DNA from: Leucobacter musarum subsp. musarum
GTDB taxonomy: Bacteria; Actinomycetota; Actinomycetes; Actinomycetales; Microbacteriaceae
Direction of reading: 5' to 3'
Length of the DNA stretch: 64,000 bases
Assembly: GCF_001273845.1 (NCBI RefSeq)
Contig: NZ_JHBW01000087.1
Span: 744,001-808,000, forward strand
Made by a program: the position numbers and the translations under genes. This document shows positions 28,554 through 40,272 of this stretch, in pieces; the first letter of the stretch is position 1; each line of letters begins with the position of its first letter. The notes under the pieces were generated by a model. That model made no database searches. It was not told the DNA's origin and worked only from the letters and a program-made list of their open reading frames with translations.

Positions 28554-28587
28554 TGCCGGCGGCTCCCCCGAGGGAACCGCCGGCATG
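28554..28587. terminator. Bidirectional terminator between GntR gene and serA
   Basis: ATGCCGGCGG pairs with CCGCCGGCAT, one mismatch, then TCCC pairs with GGGA around CCGA. It lies between convergent genes. Confidence 0.65.
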
Positions 28588-28599
28588 GGCGTCGACGAG

Positions 28600-30192
28600 T
28601 TAGAGCGCGTCGATGTCGATCGTGTGCAGGCTCTCGGCGCCGATCGCACCACGCAGGGCGACGATGATCGCCTCTTCGACCGGGGCGTCGATAGAGAGCA
28701 CCGACAGCGCGGTGCCCTGCTTTTCGTCGCGGGCGATCTGCAGACCGGCGATGTTGACGCCCGCCTCACCTAGCACGCCGCCGTACGTCGCGACGATGCC
28801 GGGGCGATCGGTGTAGCTGAAGACGATGAGGTGCTCAGGAATGGGCAACTCGACCTCGTAGCCGTTGATCTCGACGATCTTCTCGACCTGCTTCGGGCCG
28901 GTGAGCGTACCCGAGACCGAGATCGCGGTGCCGTCGGTGAGGGCGCCGCGCAACGTGATGACGTTGCGGTAACTCTCGGACACCGCATCGACGCTGAAGC
29001 GCACCTCGATGTTGCGCTGCTCGGCGAGCAGCGGCGCGTTGACGTACGACACCGGGTCGCTGACGATCTTCGAGAAGATGCCCTTGAGTGCGGCGAGGCG
29101 CAGCGCCTCCACCTTGTGCTCGGCGAGCTCGCCGTGCACCTCGATGTCGACCGAGGCGATCGCGCCGTCGGCAAGACCGGCGAACACCTGGCCGAGCTTC
29201 TCGGTGAGTGGGAGGCCCGGACGCACGTACTCGTCAATGACGCCGCCTGCCACGTTGACCGCGTCGGGCACCAGGTCGCCTGCGAGCGCGAGACGCACGG
29301 ACTTCGCGACCGAGACGCCGGCCTTCTCTTGCGCCTCATCGGTCGACGCACCGAGGTGCGGGGTCACGTTGACGTTCGGCAGGCCGGTGAGCCGGGTGTC
29401 GGCGGGGGGCTCGCTGACGAACACGTCGAGCGCGGCGCCGGCGATCTCGCCGTTCGCGAGCGCCTCGGCGAGCGCCTCTTCGTCGATGAGTCCGCCGCGA
29501 GCGACGTTGACGACGTACGCGGTGTTCTTCATCGCGCGCAGCTGCTCCGCACCGATCATGCCGAGCGTTTCGGGCGTGCGGGGCATGTGGATGGTGAGGA
29601 AGTCGACGCGGTTGATGAGCTCGTCGAGCGTGACGAGCTGCACGCCGAGCTGCTGCGCACGGGCCGCGGTCACGTACGGATCGAAGGCGATGAGCTCGAC
29701 GCCGAAGCCGCGCAGGCGCTCGGCGATCAGTGCGCCGATGCGGCCAAGACCGATGATGCCGACCGTCTTCTCGTAGAGCTCAATGCCGGTGAATGAGGAG
29801 CGCTTCCACTCCCCCGCCGACAGCGACGCGTGGGCGCGCGGCAAGTGACGCGCGAGGCCCAGGATGTGCGCCACGGTGAGCTCGGCGGCGCTGATGATGT
29901 TCGAGGTCGGTGCATTGACGACCATAACGCCGGCCTGCGTGGCCGCTTTGATGTCGACGTTGTCGAGACCCACTCCGGCGCGAGCGATCACCTTGAGCTT
30001 CGGGGCCCACCCGAGAGCCTCGGCATCGATCTGCGTGGCAGACCGGACGAGCACCGCATCAGCCGAACCGAGCGCCGACCGCAGTGCGTCGCGATCGGTG
30101 CCGTCAACATGCACCACCTCGAAGTCGGGGCCGAGTGCGGCGATGGTGGCGGGCGAGAGTTGTTCGGCGATCAGCACGACCGGCGCAGACAT
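28600..30192 (-). CDS. serA: D-3-phosphoglycerate dehydrogenase
   Basis: A 530-aa NAD-dependent enzyme of the first step of serine synthesis. Substrate and nucleotide domains cover about residues 1-315 (GRIGALIAERLRGFG Rossmann loop; RGGLIDEEALAEAL; HLGASTDEAQEKAG catalytic His). An intervening domain (about 320-450) and a C-terminal ACT domain (about 455-530) follow, as in the mycobacterial allosteric form, so serine feedback is likely. ATG has AAGGA 8 bases upstream; an in-frame TTG just before it is unnecessary. Confidence 0.96.
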   Translation of the reverse strand: MSAPVVLIAEQLSPATIAALGPDFEVVHVDGTDRDALRSALGSADAVLVRSATQIDAEALGWAPKLKVIARAGVGLDNVDIKAATQAGVMVVNAPTSNIISAAELTVAHILGLARHLPRAHASLSAGEWKRSSFTGIELYEKTVGIIGLGRIGALIAERLRGFGVELIAFDPYVTAARAQQLGVQLVTLDELINRVDFLTIHMPRTPETLGMIGAEQLRAMKNTAYVVNVARGGLIDEEALAEALANGEIAGAALDVFVSEPPADTRLTGLPNVNVTPHLGASTDEAQEKAGVSVAKSVRLALAGDLVPDAVNVAGGVIDEYVRPGLPLTEKLGQVFAGLADGAIASVDIEVHGELAEHKVEALRLAALKGIFSKIVSDPVSYVNAPLLAEQRNIEVRFSVDAVSESYRNVITLRGALTDGTAISVSGTLTGPKQVEKIVEINGYEVELPIPEHLIVFSYTDRPGIVATYGGVLGEAGVNIAGLQIARDEKQGTALSVLSIDAPVEEAIIVALRGAIGAESLHTIDIDAL

Positions 30193-30280
30193 CAAGCAGA
30201 TCCTTCGGGTTGATAACGAGGACGATGCGTGCGGAGCACGCAGGCCACCAGTCTAGCGGCGCACTCGTGACGACCCGCGG

Positions 30281-30601
30281 CTACGCGAAATATGACGACT
30301 CGGGGATGACGTGCATGATGTCGATCTGCCACGCCGCGACGAGCGCGAGACCCGCAGCGAGCAGCAGAATGCGCACGCCCGCACTGCGGTGTCGCCCGGC
30401 GAGCAGCGCGAGCACGAACACGATCAGTGGGAAAGCGATGCCGACGATCAACCAGATGCGGCCCAGCGCGCTGAGGTCGGTGTCGAGCGCACCGCTCAGA
30501 CCCACAAAGCCGACGAAGTTGCCGATTCCGGTGACGACCGCGTAGAGGTACAGAAGGGCGAGCAGCAGCCCGCCGATCCACGAAAGAATGCGTGTAAGCA
30601 C
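30281..30601 (-). CDS. Small membrane protein, unknown function
   Basis: A 106-aa protein with three hydrophobic segments (about residues 7-30, 45-68 and 73-95) and no recognisable motif. GTG start, three bases after the stop of the gene at 30605, so the two are one operon. It ends in HVIPESSYFA. I do not recognise the family. Confidence 0.7.
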   Translation of the reverse strand: MLTRILSWIGGLLLALLYLYAVVTGIGNFVGFVGLSGALDTDLSALGRIWLIVGIAFPLIVFVLALLAGRHRSAGVRILLLAAGLALVAAWQIDIMHVIPESSYFA

Positions 30602-30604
30602 GGA

Positions 30605-31195
30605 TCAGGCCCCTCTCGCGATGAGCATGGGCAGCGGCAGCAGCACCACTGCGCCGACGACGAGCAGGATCGCCAGGCGCTTCGTCTTGCCACCGCGGCT
30701 GAGCGCGAGTGCGGTGAAGAACCAGAGGGGTGCCGCCATCGGTGCCGCCCAGAAGACGATCTGCTGCAGCACGCCGCCGATAACGCCGCTCCCAGCCGCG
30801 GTGACCGCATTCACCGCGGAATAGGCCTGCGCCACGATGAACCATCCCCAGGTGTACAGCAAATAGAGGCCACCGAACACGCCCAGCACGACCAGAGCGC
30901 CGTTCGAGACCTGCGCTCGGGGTTCGGCCGCGTCTGCCACGTCGTCGAGCGCATCGCCGAGCGTCTCTTCCGTTGTGTCGCGGCCCACCGTCGAGTCGAC
31001 AGCCGCCGGGTCTGGCGGAGCGACCTCGGGGCCGGGCGATCCGCCATCACTGGTCACCACTGCGTGGTCGTCGCCCGTCACGTCGGGTGCGTCGGTACTC
31101 CGCTCCCCCTCAACGGTCCACCCGCTGGCCAGCGTGCTCTCTCGAGCATCCCGTGACCGCGACTCCCGCGACGCGCGGCCCGGCTTCTGCTTCAT
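30605..31195 (-). CDS. Membrane protein with acidic N-terminal tail, unknown function
   Basis: A 196-aa protein: a basic start, an acidic disordered region (about residues 30-95), then three hydrophobic segments (about 100-122, 130-155 and 172-190). No domain recognised. ATG chosen at MKQKPGRAS with TACCCT 6 nt upstream and AAGG immediately before; the frame to 31954 lies over the divergent gene and is not coding. It pairs with the small membrane protein at 30281 and diverges from the gene at 31290. Confidence 0.72.
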   Translation of the reverse strand: MKQKPGRASRESRSRDARESTLASGWTVEGERSTDAPDVTGDDHAVVTSDGGSPGPEVAPPDPAAVDSTVGRDTTEETLGDALDDVADAAEPRAQVSNGALVVLGVFGGLYLLYTWGWFIVAQAYSAVNAVTAAGSGVIGGVLQQIVFWAAPMAAPLWFFTALALSRGGKTKRLAILLVVGAVVLLPLPMLIARGA

Positions 31196-31201
31196 CCTTA
31201 C

Positions 31202-31207
31202 AGGGTA
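31202..31207 (-). promoter_or_regulatory. -10-like TACCCT element before the gene at 30605-31195
   Basis: Minus-strand TACCCT lies 6 nt before the ATG, the same layout as ftsK. Confidence 0.4.
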
Positions 31208-31289
31208 ACTCTCGATGTCTTTGAGACTGCCGGGAGCGGGGACCTTATGGATATGCTGGGAGCCGTATTCGACTTCCCGGGGGGACAGC

Positions 31290-32195
31290 ATGGCCGAAAC
31301 GCCGAAGAAGAAAAAGGTCGTCCGCGTCGAGTCGCCCAAGACTCCGGCGGCATCGCGCACTGCCCCCGCGGGCGGTGCACGAGCCTCCGAAGCCGGCGCA
31401 CCCGACGAGCCGGTCTGGACTCCGACACCGGAGTCCAAGGCGAAAGCGACGAAGTTCCGGTGGATCGCAGCCGGGCTGTGGGTGCTCGCCATCGCCATCG
31501 AGATCTTCGCGATCTTCTGGGTGCTCAAGCAGGTTCCCGTCAACATGCTGCTGCTCATCGGCGCGATCGTGGTCACCGGTGTGCTCTCGATGGTCGGTTC
31601 GTTGCTGTGGAAGCAGGCGAACCGCCTCGACCCCGCATCGAAGCGTGACGCCGTTCGCTTCTTCGTGCAGAACCAGCTCGGCGCGATCATCGCGATCATC
31701 GCGTTCCTGCCGCTGATCATCCTGATCTTCACGAACAAGAATCTCAACGGCAAGCAAAAGGCGCTCGCCGGTGGCATCGGCGTCGTCGTGCTGCTCGTCG
31801 CCGGCTTCTTCGGCGCGTCGTTCGAGTCGCCGTCGCAAGAGCAGTACGCCGCTGAGACGAACATCGTCGAACAGCTCACCGGCGCAGACGAGGTATTCTG
31901 GGTCAAGGGCGGCTCGGTCTTCCACGTCTGCGATGCGGTTCCCGACGTCAACAAGGAATCGAACGACGGTCAGATCTACCAGGGTACGGTCGCGGCTGCG
32001 CACGAGGCCGGCAAGGACCGGCTCGTCAGCTACTGGCAGCGCGAGGCCGTGAACTACTGCGGCTACACGCAGGAGCAGGTCGACGCCGTCGAGTCAGCGC
32101 TGGCAGGCGATGTCGCCGTGCTCGAAGAGGCCCCCGCTGCCGACGACTCGACCGATACGTCGACAGACGAGCCCACCGAGACGCCTGCGGAGTAA
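31290..32195 (+). CDS. Membrane protein of unknown function
   Basis: A 301-aa protein: a lysine-rich start (MAETPKKKKV), two or three hydrophobic helices at about 60-105, another pair near 135-185, then an extracytoplasmic part with two Cys (FHVCDAV, NYCGYT) that may pair, and an acidic Thr/Asp tail. No family recognised. Start: ATG with GGGGGA just upstream. The region downstream is a long palindrome that also covers the hrpB start. Confidence 0.75.
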   Translation: MAETPKKKKVVRVESPKTPAASRTAPAGGARASEAGAPDEPVWTPTPESKAKATKFRWIAAGLWVLAIAIEIFAIFWVLKQVPVNMLLLIGAIVVTGVLSMVGSLLWKQANRLDPASKRDAVRFFVQNQLGAIIAIIAFLPLIILIFTNKNLNGKQKALAGGIGVVVLLVAGFFGASFESPSQEQYAAETNIVEQLTGADEVFWVKGGSVFHVCDAVPDVNKESNDGQIYQGTVAAAHEAGKDRLVSYWQREAVNYCGYTQEQVDAVESALAGDVAVLEEAPAADDSTDTSTDEPTETPAE

Positions 32196-32211
32196 CGCAC
32201 ACCGCACGGCC

Positions 32212-32249
32212 ATGCGGCATGCGCTCCTAGACTGGAGCGCATGCCGCAT
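32212..32249. repeat. Perfect 16-bp inverted repeat spanning the hrpB start
   Basis: ATGCGGCATGCGCTCC pairs perfectly with the sequence at 32234-32249; the 6-nt loop is TAGACT. The right arm contains the hrpB ATG (32241) and the loop is a -10-like element 7 nt from it. It may terminate the upstream transcript and hide the hrpB start in read-through RNA. Confidence 0.7.
32228..32233 (+). promoter_or_regulatory. -10-like TAGACT element before hrpB
   Basis: TAGACT lies 7 nt before the ATG and forms the loop of the palindrome. Confidence 0.45.
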
Positions 32250-34904
32250 CGCTTTGACCTCCCGGCCATCGGATTCGGGCTCATCGTCGCCGACGCACAT
32301 GATGAGATACGCGCGGCGACGCTCTCAGGAGCGGCGGTGGTCACGGCCCCTCCCGGCACGGGCAAGTCGACGTACGTGCCACCGCTCGTCGCGAACCTGC
32401 TGCTCGAGCACGGCGGCGCCGCAACGCGCGTGCTCCTCACGCAGCCCCGTCGCGTCGCCGTTCGTGCGGCTGCCGCACGCATCGCCGAGCTCGACGGCAC
32501 CGCCGTTGGCGACGCGGTCGGCTTCACCGTGCGCGGGCAGCGCCTGGTCGGCCGCGACGATCGCATCGAGGCGCTGACTCCCGGTGTGCTGCTGCGTCGC
32601 CTGTTACGCGACCCTGACCTGCCGGGCGTCGGTGCAGTGATCCTCGATGAGGTGCATGAGCGTTCACTCGAGGGCGACCTGCTGCTCGGCATGATCGCCG
32701 AGGCACGTGCGCTCCGCGACGACCTCATCGTGATCGCCATGTCGGCCACGCTCGAGGCGGAGCGGTTCGCCGCACTGCTCGGCGGAGCGGATGGGCAGAA
32801 ATCTGCCGCCGCAGTCGTCGACATCGCGAGCGCACTGCATCCGCTTCGCATCGACTACGCCCCGGCACCTGGGCCACGACTCGATGACCGTGGCGTCTCA
32901 CGCGCATTTCTGGCCCACCTCGCCGACATCTCCGTCGACGCGCAGCGCCGCTCCGGGCACGACGCCCTCGTCTTCGTGCCCGGCGTGCGGGAAGTCGATG
33001 AGACGGTGCGGCTGCTGCGCGCGCGACTCAATGCTCCGGGCACGCCGCACGACATCGACGTGCTTCCCCTGCACGGACGGCTTCCGGCACGTGACCAAGA
33101 CCGCGCCGTGCGGGGCCGAACGGGGAGTGAGCCCGCGCGCATCGTGGTGAGTACCTCGCTCGCCGAGAGCTCGCTCACCGTACCGGGGGTGCGACTCGTC
33201 ATCGACGCCGGGCTCTCTCGCGAAGTGCGCCGCGACCAATCGCGCGCTATGACCGGCCTCGTCACCGTCAGCGCCTCGCGCGCCAGCGCTGAACAGCGCG
33301 GAGGGCGCGCGGCCCGACTCGGCCCGGGCCAGGTCATCCGCGCCTATGCCGAGTCAGACTTCGCGCGCATGCCGGCGAACGCACCGCCCGAGATTGCCGC
33401 AGCCGACCTCACCGATGCCGCACTGATGCTCGCCGCGTGGGGCACACCGCGCGGCGACGGGCTTCGGTTGCCCACCGCACCTCCACCCACTGCCATGCGT
33501 GAAGCCGAAACGGTCTTGCGCACCCTTGACCTCGTCGATGCAGACGGCAGAGTCACGGCGACCGGGATCACCGTCGCGCAGTTACCGGTCGGAGCGCGCG
33601 CCGCTCGTGCGCTGCTCGCCGGCAGCAGCGAGGCCGGCGGCGCGCGAGCTGCTGCGGAGATCGTGGCGGCGTTCACCGGCGACTTCCGTGAAGCAGGGGC
33701 CGATCTCACAGTGTTGCTCCGGGAGCTGCGCGCCGGGCGGACCGTCGGCGCTGACCGGTGGCGCCGTGAATCCGCGCGTCTGCGCGAGATCGCAATGCAG
33801 TCTGCGGGTACACCGGGCGACGACGGCGTGCTGGCCTCGGCGACTCCCGATTCACTCGCGCCCGGGGCTGTGCTCGCACTCGCGCGACCCGAATGGCTCG
33901 CTCGTCGCGTCGCACCTGCGTCGCGCGTGTATCTGTTCGCGAGCGGCACCCGCGCGGTGATTCCCGAGGGCAGCACGCTCATCGGAAGCGAATGGATCGC
34001 GGTGCACGACGTGCAGCGCGCCGCCGGGCGGGCCGCTGACGGAACCGGAGCTGTGATTCGCCTCGCCGCACCCCTCGACCACCCGACTGCACTGCGTCTC
34101 GGCGCGGGGCTGCGCAGCGACCGGCGCACCGCGACCATTGCGGAGGGTCGGGTTCAGGTGCGAGAAGAACGGCGCCTGGGTGCGATCCTGCTCGCCGAGA
34201 CACCGGTTGCAGCACGTCCCACCGATACGCGCCCGGCGATCACCGCGCTGGTGCGGACCTCCGGGATGCGGGCGCTCACCTGGAGCGACGGTGCCGCATC
34301 ACTGCGTCATCGCCTCGCACTGCTGCACCGCGAACTGGGAGCGCCATGGCCGGCGGTCGACGATGCAGCGCTGCTCATCGACCTGGACGACTGGCTCGGC
34401 CCGGATCTCGAACGACTCAGCCCTCGGGCGGCGCTCGATCGGCTCGACCTCGCCCCCGCACTGCGACGATTGCTGCCTTGGCCCGACGCCGCGCGTCTCG
34501 ACGCGCTCGTGCCCGAACGCCTCGAGGTGCCGTCGGGCAACACCGCACGCATCGATTACCCCGCTTCCGCTTCCGCTTCCGCTTCCGCTTCCGCTTCCGC
34601 TTCCGCTTCCGCTTCCGGCCACAATGCCGGGGATGGAGATCGTCCGGTCGTCGCCGTCAAGCTGCAGGAGCTCTTCGGCCTCGCGCAGACCCCGCGGCTC
34701 GTCGATGGCCGGGTGCCGGTGCTCTTCCATCTGCTCTCCCCCGCACGCCGTCCGCTCGCCGTCACCGATGACCTCGAGTCGTTTTGGAACGGGCCGTACC
34801 AGCAGGTGCGCAAGGAGATGCGCGGGCGCTACCCGAAGCACCCGTGGCCCGAGGATCCGTGGACGGCGCCCGCGACGGCGCGCACGAAACGCGCCTCCGG
34901 GTAA
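32241..34904 (+). CDS. hrpB: HrpB-type ATP-dependent DExH helicase
   Basis: An 887-aa superfamily-2 helicase. Walker A is APPGTGKST (about residue 35), the DExH box is DEVHERS, motif III is MSATLEAERFA, and motif VI is QRGGRAARLGPG. HA2 and the HrpB-specific C-terminal region (LKYPKHPWPEDP-like ending: GRYPKHPWPEDPW) are present. Its RNA role in bacteria is poorly known. A nine-fold Ala-Ser repeat from a (GCTTCC)9 tract sits near residue 775, between the helicase core and the C-terminal domain. Start ATG is inside a palindrome with a leaderless-type -10. Confidence 0.93.
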   Translation: MPHRFDLPAIGFGLIVADAHDEIRAATLSGAAVVTAPPGTGKSTYVPPLVANLLLEHGGAATRVLLTQPRRVAVRAAAARIAELDGTAVGDAVGFTVRGQRLVGRDDRIEALTPGVLLRRLLRDPDLPGVGAVILDEVHERSLEGDLLLGMIAEARALRDDLIVIAMSATLEAERFAALLGGADGQKSAAAVVDIASALHPLRIDYAPAPGPRLDDRGVSRAFLAHLADISVDAQRRSGHDALVFVPGVREVDETVRLLRARLNAPGTPHDIDVLPLHGRLPARDQDRAVRGRTGSEPARIVVSTSLAESSLTVPGVRLVIDAGLSREVRRDQSRAMTGLVTVSASRASAEQRGGRAARLGPGQVIRAYAESDFARMPANAPPEIAAADLTDAALMLAAWGTPRGDGLRLPTAPPPTAMREAETVLRTLDLVDADGRVTATGITVAQLPVGARAARALLAGSSEAGGARAAAEIVAAFTGDFREAGADLTVLLRELRAGRTVGADRWRRESARLREIAMQSAGTPGDDGVLASATPDSLAPGAVLALARPEWLARRVAPASRVYLFASGTRAVIPEGSTLIGSEWIAVHDVQRAAGRAADGTGAVIRLAAPLDHPTALRLGAGLRSDRRTATIAEGRVQVREERRLGAILLAETPVAARPTDTRPAITALVRTSGMRALTWSDGAASLRHRLALLHRELGAPWPAVDDAALLIDLDDWLGPDLERLSPRAALDRLDLAPALRRLLPWPDAARLDALVPERLEVPSGNTARIDYPASASASASASASASASASGHNAGDGDRPVVAVKLQELFGLAQTPRLVDGRVPVLFHLLSPARRPLAVTDDLESFWNGPYQQVRKEMRGRYPKHPWPEDPWTAPATARTKRASG
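34563..34616 (+). repeat. Hexanucleotide repeat (GCTTCC)9 inside hrpB
   Basis: Nine exact copies encode (Ala-Ser)9. The codons GCT and TCC are uncommon choices for Ala and Ser in this GC-rich gene, so the tract looks like recent slippage expansion. Each unit change keeps the reading frame. Confidence 0.97.
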
Positions 34905-34949
34905 CCGGCCTCGGCCGCCGCGGCCCGCGACTCCACTGCAAAAATGCGG

Positions 34950-34980
34950 AACGCCCGCCGGGAGATTCCCGACGGGCGTT
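34950..34980. terminator. Terminator between hrpB and ilvC
   Basis: AACGCCCG, one mismatch, CGGGA pairs with TCCCG...CGGGCGTT around a 3-nt loop. The minus-strand side is followed within a few bases by a run of five T, so it is a good ilvC terminator and may also serve hrpB. Confidence 0.75.
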
Positions 34981-34998
34981 CACTGCGTGTGACGCGGA

Positions 34999-36592
<1,594 letters not shown>

Positions 36593-36594
36593 GG

Positions 36595-38391
36595 TTACTC
36601 TCCCTCCCACTCGGGGCTGTGCTCCAACGCGTACTGAATGTCGCTGTTCGACGTGCCCTGGCGCACCATCGGCCACACCATGGCATCCGCGCTCACGACG
36701 AAGTCGATGAGCACCGGCCGATCGTTGGTCGCGAGAGCGAGCTGGATCGCCTCATCGACCTGGTCTTCGCGCTCGACGCGGATCGCCAGGCAGCCGTAGG
36801 CTTCGCCCAACTTCACGAAGTCGGGCACGCGCTGCGAACCGTGGCCCGTGTTGAGCTCGGTATTGGAGTAGCGGCCGTCGTAGATGAGCGTCTGCCACTG
36901 TCGCACCATGCCGAGCGACGAGTTGTTGATGACCGCGACCTTGATCGGAATGTTGTTCACGACGCACGTCGCGAGCTCCTGATTGGTCATCTGGAAGCAG
37001 CCGTCACCGTCGATCGCCCAGACCACCCGGTCGGGCTCGGCGACCTTGGCCCCCATCGCGGCGGGTACGGAGTACCCCATGGTTCCCGCGCCACCGGAGT
37101 TCAGCCACGCGCCGGGGCGCTCGTACTTGATGAACTGCGCGGCCCACATCTGGTGCTGACCGACGCCCGCGGCATAGATGCCCTCGGGTCCGGTGAGCTC
37201 ACCGATGCGCTGGATCACGTGCTGCGGCGACAGGAGACCGTCGCTCGTCTCCTGGTACCCGAGCGGGAACTGCTGCTGCAGCCCGCGCAGACGCTCCCAC
37301 CAGGTACTGATGTTCGCGCACTCGCGGCTCACCTGCGCCGTCGTCATCGCGGCAATCAGGTCGGCGATCACCTCTGCCGCGTCGCCCACGATCGGCACAT
37401 CGGCCGCGCGGATCTTGCCGATCTCGGCGGGATCGATGTCGGCGTGGATCACCTTCGCTTCAGGGGCGAACAGTGCAGCGCGGCCCGTGACACGATCGTC
37501 GAATCGCGCGCCGAGCGTGATCAGCAGGTCGGCTTCCTGGAGCGCCAGCACTGCGGGCACCGTTCCGTGCATCCCGGGCATGCCGAGGTGCTGCGGGTGC
37601 GAGTCCGGGAAGACACCGCGCGCCATGAGCGTGGTCACGACCGGCGCTCCCACGAGCTCGACGAGCTGCTTGAGCTCCTCGGCCGCTCCGGCGCGCACGA
37701 CACCGCCGCCCACGTAGAACACGGGGCGCTTCGCGTCGGCGATGAGGTCGGCTGCGGCCTGGATCTGCTTGCTGTTCGCCTTCGTGATCGGGCGGTACCC
37801 GGCGAGGTCGACGCGCGGATCCCAGACGAAGTCGAGCTCCCCCTCCTGCGCGTCCTTCGTGATGTCGACCAGCACCGGGCCAGGGCGGCCCGTGGATGCG
37901 AGGTGGTACGCAGCGGCGATCGCTTCCGGAACGTCTTCGGGGCGCTTCACCAGGAACGAGTGCTTCGTGATCGGCATCGTGATGCCGACGATGTCGGCTT
38001 CCTGGAATGCGTCGGTGCCCATGAGGTGCGAGAAGACCTGGCCGGTGATCGCGAGGAGCGGCACCGAATCCATGTAGGCGTCGGCGATCGCGGTGACCAG
38101 GTTCGTTGCGCCAGGTCCCGAAGTCGCGATGCACACACCGACGGTGTTGCTCGCGCTCGCGAAACCTTCAGCAGCGTGACCCGCCCCCTGCTCGTGACGG
38201 ACGAGGATGTGGTTCAGCTTTTCCGCGCTCATCAGCGCGTCGTACAGCGGCAGCACGGCACCGCCCGGCAGCCCGAAGACATCGGATATTCCGAGGGCTT
38301 CGAGACTGCGAACGACGGCCTGTGCGCCGGTCATCCGCTCGCCGCGTTGCGCGGCGGAGGGTGATGGGAGTGCACTCGATTCCGAGGTCAT
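36595..38391 (-). CDS. ilvB: Acetolactate synthase large (catalytic) subunit
   Basis: A 598-aa thiamine-diphosphate and FAD enzyme joining two pyruvates, or pyruvate and 2-oxobutyrate. N-terminal [32 protein letters not shown], the catalytic Glu in [13 protein letters not shown], the FAD region in the middle domain, and the TPP motif [14 protein letters not shown]...VINN are present. Start ATG at MTSESSALP with only a weak ribosome site; 92 bases separate it from ilvD, with no leader peptide rich in Ile, Leu or Val codons. Confidence 0.96.
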   Translation of the reverse strand: MTSESSALPSPSAAQRGERMTGAQAVVRSLEALGISDVFGLPGGAVLPLYDALMSAEKLNHILVRHEQGAGHAAEGFASASNTVGVCIATSGPGATNLVTAIADAYMDSVPLLAITGQVFSHLMGTDAFQEADIVGITMPITKHSFLVKRPEDVPEAIAAAYHLASTGRPGPVLVDITKDAQEGELDFVWDPRVDLAGYRPITKANSKQIQAAADLIADAKRPVFYVGGGVVRAGAAEELKQLVELVGAPVVTTLMARGVFPDSHPQHLGMPGMHGTVPAVLALQEADLLITLGARFDDRVTGRAALFAPEAKVIHADIDPAEIGKIRAADVPIVGDAAEVIADLIAAMTTAQVSRECANISTWWERLRGLQQQFPLGYQETSDGLLSPQHVIQRIGELTGPEGIYAAGVGQHQMWAAQFIKYERPGAWLNSGGAGTMGYSVPAAMGAKVAEPDRVVWAIDGDGCFQMTNQELATCVVNNIPIKVAVINNSSLGMVRQWQTLIYDGRYSNTELNTGHGSQRVPDFVKLGEAYGCLAIRVEREDQVDEAIQLALATNDRPVLIDFVVSADAMVWPMVRQGTSNSDIQYALEHSPEWEGE

Positions 38392-38483
38392 GTCCAGCTT
38401 TCGTGATCGGAGGTGATGTCGCGGTACGCGGCTGGTGCAGCCGGCCGACGTGAGCGAATCGCGCGCACATCGACTGACTCAGA

Positions 38484-40178
38484 TCAGCCGGTGACGGCGC
38501 CGTGAGACGCCGACTTGACGAGCTTGGCGTACTTCGCCAGCACACCGCGCGTGTACCGCGGAGGAAGCGGGGCCCAGTTTTCTCGGCGGGCCTCAAGCTC
38601 GGAGGGGTCTACCAGCAGATCGAGCGTTCGTGCGGCGATATCGACCCGAATCAGGTCTCCGTCGCGAACCAGGGCAATCGGACCGCCGTCCGTTGCCTCA
38701 GGTGCAATATGGCCGATGCACAGGCCGGTTGTGCCGCCTGAGAATCGTCCGTCCGTCAATAGTAGTACATCTTTGCCGAGGCCCGCACCCTTGATGGCCG
38801 CGGTGATCGCGAGCATCTCGCGCATGCCCGGCCCGCCCTTCGGACCCTCGTAGCGGATCACGACGATGTCGCCCTTGCCGATGCGTCCCTCGGTCAGCGC
38901 GTCCATGGCGGCGCGCTCACGGTCGAACACCCGCGCCGGGCCTTCGAAGAGCTCGGCGTCGAAGCCCGCGGTCTTGACGACCGCCCCCTCGGGAGCCAGC
39001 GAACCGTGCAGGATCGAGAGGCCGCCCGTCGCGTGAATCGGATCGTCGAGGTGATGGATCACCGTGCCGTCGATGGGGTCGGGGTTCAGCTCGGCGAGAT
39101 TCTCGGCCATGGTCTTGCCCGTGACCGTGAGTGCGTCGCCGTGCAGCAACCCAGCATCGAGCAGCGCCTTCAGCACGACGGGCACGCCGCCCTGGCGATC
39201 GATATCCGCCATCACGAATTTGCCGAACGGCTTCATGTCGGCAAGGTGGGGCGTCTTCGCTCCGATGCGGTTGAAGTCCTCGAGGGTGAGATCAACCTCA
39301 GCCTCGCGGGCGATCGCGAGCAGGTGCAGCACGGCATTCGTCGACCCGCCGTAGGCCATGAGCAGCGTGATCGCGTTCTCGAACGCTTTCTTCGTGAGGA
39401 TGTCGCGCGCGGTGATCCCGAGACGCAGCATGTTCACCACAGCTTCGCCGGAGCGGTGCGCGAAGTAGTCGCGGCGGCGGTCAGCGCTGGGCGGAGCGGC
39501 CGAACCCGGCAGGCTCATGCCGAGCGCCTCGGCGATCGAGGCCATGGTGTTCGCGGTGTACATGCCACCGCAGGCGCCCTCACCCGGAGCGATCGCGCAC
39601 TCGATGCGCTTGAGGTCTTCCTCGCTCATCGTGCCCGCCTTGCAGGCGCCGACGGCCTCGAAGGCGTCGATGATCGTGACTTTCTTCTCCGTGCCATCGG
39701 TGAGCTTCACCCAACCGGGGGCGATGGAACCGGCGTACAGGAACACCGAGGCCAGATCGAGACGCGCAGCGGCCATCAGCATGCCGGGCAGCGACTTGTC
39801 GCACCCCGCGAGCAGCACCGAACCGTCGAGGCGCTCCGCCATCATGACGGTCTCCACGGAATCGGCGATGACTTCACGCGAGACCAGCGAGAAGTGCATG
39901 CCCTCGTGGCCCATCGAAATGCCATCAGACACCGAAATGGTGCCGAACTGCAGCGGATACCCGCCACCCGAGTGCACGCCCTCCTTGGCGCCCTGCGCCA
40001 AGCGATCGAGACTCAGGTTGCAGGGAGTGATCTCGTTCCACGAGCTGGCGATACCGATCTGGGGCTTGTCCCAGTCTTCGTCTCCCATGCCGACCGCACG
40101 GAGCATGCCTCGCGCCGCAGCCTTCTCGATTCCATCGGTGACGTCGCGACTGCGCGGCTTCATGTCAATCTCTGCCAT
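38484..40178 (-). CDS. ilvD: Dihydroxy-acid dehydratase
   Basis: A 564-aa Fe-S enzyme of the third common step of branched-chain synthesis. Cluster ligands lie in [10 protein letters not shown] and [28 protein letters not shown] and [14 protein letters not shown] are family motifs. Start ATG at [16 protein letters not shown]. It heads the cluster ilvD-ilvB-ilvN-ilvC on the minus strand, with a strong hairpin (40273-40317) upstream that ends the preceding small gene. Confidence 0.96.
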   Translation of the reverse strand: MAEIDMKPRSRDVTDGIEKAAARGMLRAVGMGDEDWDKPQIGIASSWNEITPCNLSLDRLAQGAKEGVHSGGGYPLQFGTISVSDGISMGHEGMHFSLVSREVIADSVETVMMAERLDGSVLLAGCDKSLPGMLMAAARLDLASVFLYAGSIAPGWVKLTDGTEKKVTIIDAFEAVGACKAGTMSEEDLKRIECAIAPGEGACGGMYTANTMASIAEALGMSLPGSAAPPSADRRRDYFAHRSGEAVVNMLRLGITARDILTKKAFENAITLLMAYGGSTNAVLHLLAIAREAEVDLTLEDFNRIGAKTPHLADMKPFGKFVMADIDRQGGVPVVLKALLDAGLLHGDALTVTGKTMAENLAELNPDPIDGTVIHHLDDPIHATGGLSILHGSLAPEGAVVKTAGFDAELFEGPARVFDRERAAMDALTEGRIGKGDIVVIRYEGPKGGPGMREMLAITAAIKGAGLGKDVLLLTDGRFSGGTTGLCIGHIAPEATDGGPIALVRDGDLIRVDIAARTLDLLVDPSELEARRENWAPLPPRYTRGVLAKYAKLVKSASHGAVTG

Positions 40179-40272
40179 GCCGCCATTCTAGAGGCACCCG
40201 CATGCCGCACAGGCGCGGGGTCACGACGCCGGCGCGCACCCACGTCAACCGACCCGCGCACCGCAGAAAATG

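Noticed and set aside
36619-38364. A 581-codon plus-strand open frame across ilvB
   Set aside because: It is antisense to ilvB, rich in Arg/His/Asp, has no family motif, and arises from third-position GC bias.
38392-38483. Attenuator leader peptide before ilvB
   Set aside because: The only small frame there has no run of Ile, Leu or Val codons and no clear terminator/antiterminator pair.
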